Of a stretch of 64,000 bases of DNA, positions 60,376-64,000 are shown in pieces. Source of the DNA: Anoplopoma fimbria. Taxonomy: Eukaryota > Chordata > Actinopteri > Perciformes > Anoplopomatidae. A program made the position numbers and the translations under genes. The stretch lies in the NCBI RefSeq assembly GCF_027596085.1, contig NC_072450.1, positions 31,339,676 through 31,403,675 of the forward strand. Direction: 5' to 3'. The notes beneath the pieces are model-generated. The model was not told where the DNA came from. It saw only the letters and a program-made list of their open reading frames with translations, and searched no databases. The number at the start of each line of letters is the position of its first letter. Within the stretch, counting starts at the first letter, position 1.

Positions 60376-61555
60376 ATTTCCACCCTCAATCTGCTCCAGT
60401 AACCACCAACGTATGGCGGATTAGTTCCTAAATACTCTGAATGCGACACAGTGTGGTGTTGATTCCTAAGCCCTGTTAGGATTTGTAAGAGGGAGGAGAA
60501 GTCGTACTTAGAGGTTGGGAGTCTAGAGGACGCTCATCCTGCCGTCACTCCTCTCGCCGTCACCTCGGGTATGACTCTACTGAACAACATCAGATATTGT
60601 GAATATTTCTTAAACCATTCATAATAAAACAGCAATGCATAGTTCAGGCTTTGTGAATGACCAACATATTTAAACTATGCGGTAAAACATTAAAAAAAAA
60701 AGTATTTATTTTGTTAACTCAAATATTGTGCTCCCTCTGGTTGCTGGTTCACAGAATCAGGAACAGAGCAAATAAGCTCCTGCAAAATTATTCTCAGTGG
60801 GCTGATGAAAAAACGAAAAGCTAAAAGACTTTGAGAGGAAGCCTGATGTGCATACTACTTTACACCTGAACACACCCCACTGTTTTCAGTTGCCTTTAAT
60901 GCAATGGCAGTGTTTGTAGCGGGTCAAACCACCTGGGGACTCCGGAAATGTGTGGATTTTCTAGTTTCGTTAAGAGAAGCAGCCTGATCCGAGCAGCTGT
61001 TCTCCCAAACTAAACGGGCCTCATCACAGACCCAATAAGACAAATGACAATGAAGCAGTTTTATGTATCTGCTTTAGGAGATAAAATACCATGACGAAGT
61101 GCAAATAAACTCACTCTGTACTGATTACCACCTGATTACTAAATACTACCATAGACAGCAGAGGCACTGCGTTCATCCTACATCCCTGTGGGAATATCCT
61201 AGAATACTTTCATGGATTTGTTTCCATTAGTGTGATGCAGCCTAATCTTGCTTTGGCTCCTTAAGTTGGCACTCAGTAAGCTAATGCTAAGCCTCATTCT
61301 GCTAGTGAGTCACAACTCAGGGATTCTTTGACGTTTTGTACTCTCTAGTTGGAGCTCAGGATGTGTGACATCAATATAACACACAATCTGTGTGAGAGTC
61401 ACTAGTGATGTGTTAATTGGGCAGTAGCAATGGTACATTATGTAACGTTACGTGAAAAAAATAATTGGGGCCACATGGGGTCTTAAGCAGTGAACCAAAC
61501 ATTGACATTTCATCACCTTTTAAATTGATGCTAATAGCCGTCCGGGATGTGGTCA
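60376..61555. other. No gene seen
   Basis: No recognisable repeat or coding exon. Confidence 0.5.
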
Positions 61556-61645
61556 TTGCCAGTGCCAGTTTGGTGCCAGTTTGTGTGCCAGTTTGCCAAC
61601 TTGTGCCAGTGCCAGTTTGGAACTTGCCGATTTACTTGCCGATTT
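61556..61645 (+). repeat. Short degenerate tandem of GTGCCAGTTTG units
   Basis: Irregularly spaced GCCAGTTTG/GTGCCAGT words occur at least five times in about 65 bp, followed by two TTGCCGATTTAC units. The open frames across it are by-products of the repeat. Confidence 0.7.
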
Positions 61646-61925
61646 ACTACCGCTATTGCTGCTTGCAGTGTTGTAAGGGGGCATGCCCTTCTGGAGCTCA
61701 AGGCCGTTCAGAACGCTTGCCCTTCCAGAGCAAGCTGATTGTGCTGCTTGCAGCTCTTCAGGTGGCTTGAAACTGCTCATCACTACATGAATCCAGGAAG
61801 TGAGGAACAGATCGGTTGTAATGCTACCTGCCTTCATCCAGCATCCAGCAACGAAAGTCAACTGCAGTCAGTGAGCCGTGGTCTGGAAATGCTCGAGTCA
61901 GTCTAGAGAGTCCTGTAGTTGGGTT
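61646..61925. other. No feature seen
   Basis: Mixed-composition sequence with no recognised gene or repeat. Confidence 0.45.
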
Positions 61926-62112
61926 CTACTGTGGCTCAGTGGTAGAGCAGGGTCATCCTTCAATTAGAAGATAGGCAGTTCGATCCCTGGCTCCACTAGT
62001 CCAAATTGCTCCTAATGGGCAGGTGGCACGTTGAATGGGTGAATGACATGTAATGTTAAAGCACTTTGAGTGGCTGGAAGACTAGAAAAGCGCTTTACAA
62101 GTACAGTCCATT
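61926..62112 (+). mobile_element. tRNA-derived SINE (third family), internally deleted
   Basis: The head has a clean A box (TGGCTCAGTGG) and B box (AGTTCGATCCC). It is followed by AAATTGCTCCTAATGGGCAG, then GTTGAATGGGTGAATGACAT, GCACTTTGAGTGGC and ACTAGAAAAGCGC. It lacks a middle portion seen in the 58.3-kb copy. It is a SINE and not a tRNA gene, since the tRNA-like part has no acceptor stem and continues into the SINE body. Confidence 0.85.
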
Positions 62113-63073
62113 GTTGCTTCACAGTGGGCTGTTCGCGCGTTTATTCAAATACATTACACCCGCCAAGTTGTTGGCGAACAGTTTCCTATACAGCGCAACA
62201 TTAGCATACATTTAAAGTTATGTTTTTGTCCACCTGAATAATGTAAGTCCAGTATTCACTCTATTTTTAGCATTTTTCTTTTTTTTATCTTTATAACGAG
62301 AAGTATCTGGCTCTTTACCTGACAACCACTCACCTATGTTCACTAGCTAATTTCTAGGTTTAGCAATCTGGAGCCTGAACCAAGTAGGTCTGTCAGTAGG
62401 TCTGACACACAGTAGCTACAGTTAGGGTTTGGAAATACTAGTCTGGGAGACTGCATCGAGAACCCTCAACTTTGTGGTGTGGCTTTTTTTATCCTGCTGC
62501 ATCTGGAAACAGTGTTGATTAGAGCAGAAAGCATGAAGAAACACAGTTTAGTTGTTAGCCAAAAACCAAAACAATGTGCTAGAAGATGCTCACAGCTCAG
62601 TATATCTACTCAGTAGATATACTGCAGTAGGTGATCTGCAGAATTAATTGATTGATAATTGTTATCAAAGGACAAAGGCCTGAACAACCAGTTGATTTTT
62701 AGAAAATAAGAATAGAAAGTGCACACTTCCCTTTAGAATCTTGGGCAAATCATTGCTTTTGTGACCCCAACAATATGCCTGTGAAACAACTGAGCAGTTT
62801 CAAACAAAGAACCCCTTTATAATAGCTGAAATGGATTTCTCTCATAGGAGACAAAATGCCACGTTAATTACTGAGAAAAATATGATCACTGAAGGGAGCT
62901 GCTATGCTTTGGGCCTTTTACTAAATTAGTATGTTACACAGTGGAAAGTATGCTTAATCACTGTTCACAGTGCCAGGCTGCTCAGGAAGGTGAGCCAGGG
63001 TAATGGAGGATGGTTCATCATTTGACACACATTAAAGGAGCAGAAGATAGGGTTAGAGCTGAAAAAGATAATT
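62113..63073. other. No gene; perfect short palindrome at 62598-62624
   Basis: CAGTATATCTACT and AGTAGATATACTG are perfect inverted arms around a single C. No other feature could be named in this interval. Confidence 0.5.

Positions 63074-63124
<51 letters not shown>
63074..63124 (+). repeat. (TAGA)n microsatellite
   Basis: About 12 uninterrupted TAGA units. Confidence 0.97.
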
Positions 63125-64000
63125 CTATCAAAAAATATTGACTAAATTAGCTTGATGATGGATATTTCGTGAATGTACACTCGTGGTGTCCATTTCTAAT
63201 AACTTGAATAGCCTTGAAAACTAAATAACATTATTCGCTCTTAAAGTAACACATGGAGTTCACTCAATATAATGCATAAGCTGATACATTGTGCAGCACG
63301 GTGGTTCAGAAGGTAAATCAGAGGGTGTTGTTAAATTATCAACAGGGTGGGACAAGTGGCACAAAATCATGCTGAGACCTCCCTCCACTGCTTACTTCTT
63401 TCTTTTTTATTGCTGAATACCTTTACCTCTTAATGCCTCAAAAAATATGTGAATAAAACAAAACAAGAAACAGTTTTTTTGTTTCTATCGAACTGGTCAC
63501 AACTGACATAATGTATTTATCCTGCATGTGATGATGGGTCACAAGCTAAAAAGGTTGGAAGCCACTAATGTTACGATACATATTCTGGAGAGGCCCGCTA
63601 AGTCTGTTTAATGACCGGGAAAACGTATGGGTGAAAAATCAAAAGCTGATTGTTTCAGAGATGGATGAAACTCTACTGGAAAGATAAACAACATCAACAA
63701 AATATAGTCCCTCATTTGGTGTTCTGATGATGGTGGTGGTAAAGCATGTAGCCCTCTAATAGGTGTTCAACTGGGTTGGGATGTGATGGCATATGATTCA
63801 CATCTTTTCCATAATCATCAAACCTGCAGGGAGCCCCTGTGAGCTACAAACATTCATGATGATTCTTGTTTATTCATGTTTTTCCTTTAATTTGTGATTT
63901 TTTTTCTTTTTAAAAATAAACAAAACAATTTAATAAGAACATAAACTGTCAATGCAAGAGAAACAAAATAATTAATTCAAATTGGAAATCCTGCAGTTCT
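63125..64000. other. No gene seen
   Basis: AT-rich. A short CAGCACGGTGGTTCAG near 63296 faintly resembles a SINE head but has no body after it. Confidence 0.5.

Noticed and set aside
61926..62000. Possible tRNA gene with A and B boxes
   Set aside because: There is no proper acceptor stem and the sequence runs into a SINE body shared with 58262-58535.

Overview
The window looks like non-coding DNA from a teleost fish, probably a percomorph. No host protein-coding gene, rRNA or true tRNA could be supported. The composition is AT-rich, stop codons are dense in every frame, and nearly all short open frames are chance. The fish assignment rests on repeat types I recognise: tRNA-derived SINEs, an L2/Rex1-like LINE ending in GAATT repeats, a Tc1-derived miniature element, repeats carrying GTCATTTAGCAGACGC or TTAGCATGCTAAC motifs, and a rare Ty1/copia retrotransposon. 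It is best read as a gene desert or a very large intron with layers of mobile elements.

Layout. 1-4146: unique AT-rich DNA with one old repeat (665-772). 4147-4989: an unusual palindromic LTR insertion, with one complete antisense LTR, a short internal piece and a second R-U5 segment pointing the other way, flanked by a perfect 4-bp target duplication. 5-25 kb: mostly unique DNA with a long GATA microsatellite, several old teleost repeats and a decayed L1-type LINE on the minus strand (11.4-13.2 kb). 25.57-25.93 kb: a solo LTR of the same family as the palindromic insertion. 26-31.5 kb: a TTAA-type miniature element, a SINE with a perfect target duplication, and a foldback element with another miniature element nested in it. 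34.75-39.37 kb: a full-length, very young Ty1/copia element with identical 215-bp LTRs and a 5-bp target duplication. 41-52 kb: a SINE, a LINE tail, two truncated copies of one L2/Rex1-like LINE, and a divergent repeated pair. 56-64 kb: further teleost repeats, two SINEs of one family, a Tc1-derived MITE inside AT repeats, and a G-quadruplex-prone tract.

The copia element is the only place with recognisable intact coding capacity. It has a gag frame, a zinc-knuckle/protease segment in a shifted frame, and a long integrase-reverse transcriptase-RNase H frame. The two frame changes cancel out overall. Its primer-binding site matches the anticodon arm of initiator tRNA-Met, the half-tRNA arrangement known from Drosophila copia.

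The most notable structure is the palindromic LTR insertion at 4151-4985. Both of its outer ends are U5 ends, and the inner end of the second arm coincides with the predicted transcription start site. That is what would be expected if minus-strand strong-stop DNA had been joined to the wrong template and the aberrant product then integrated.
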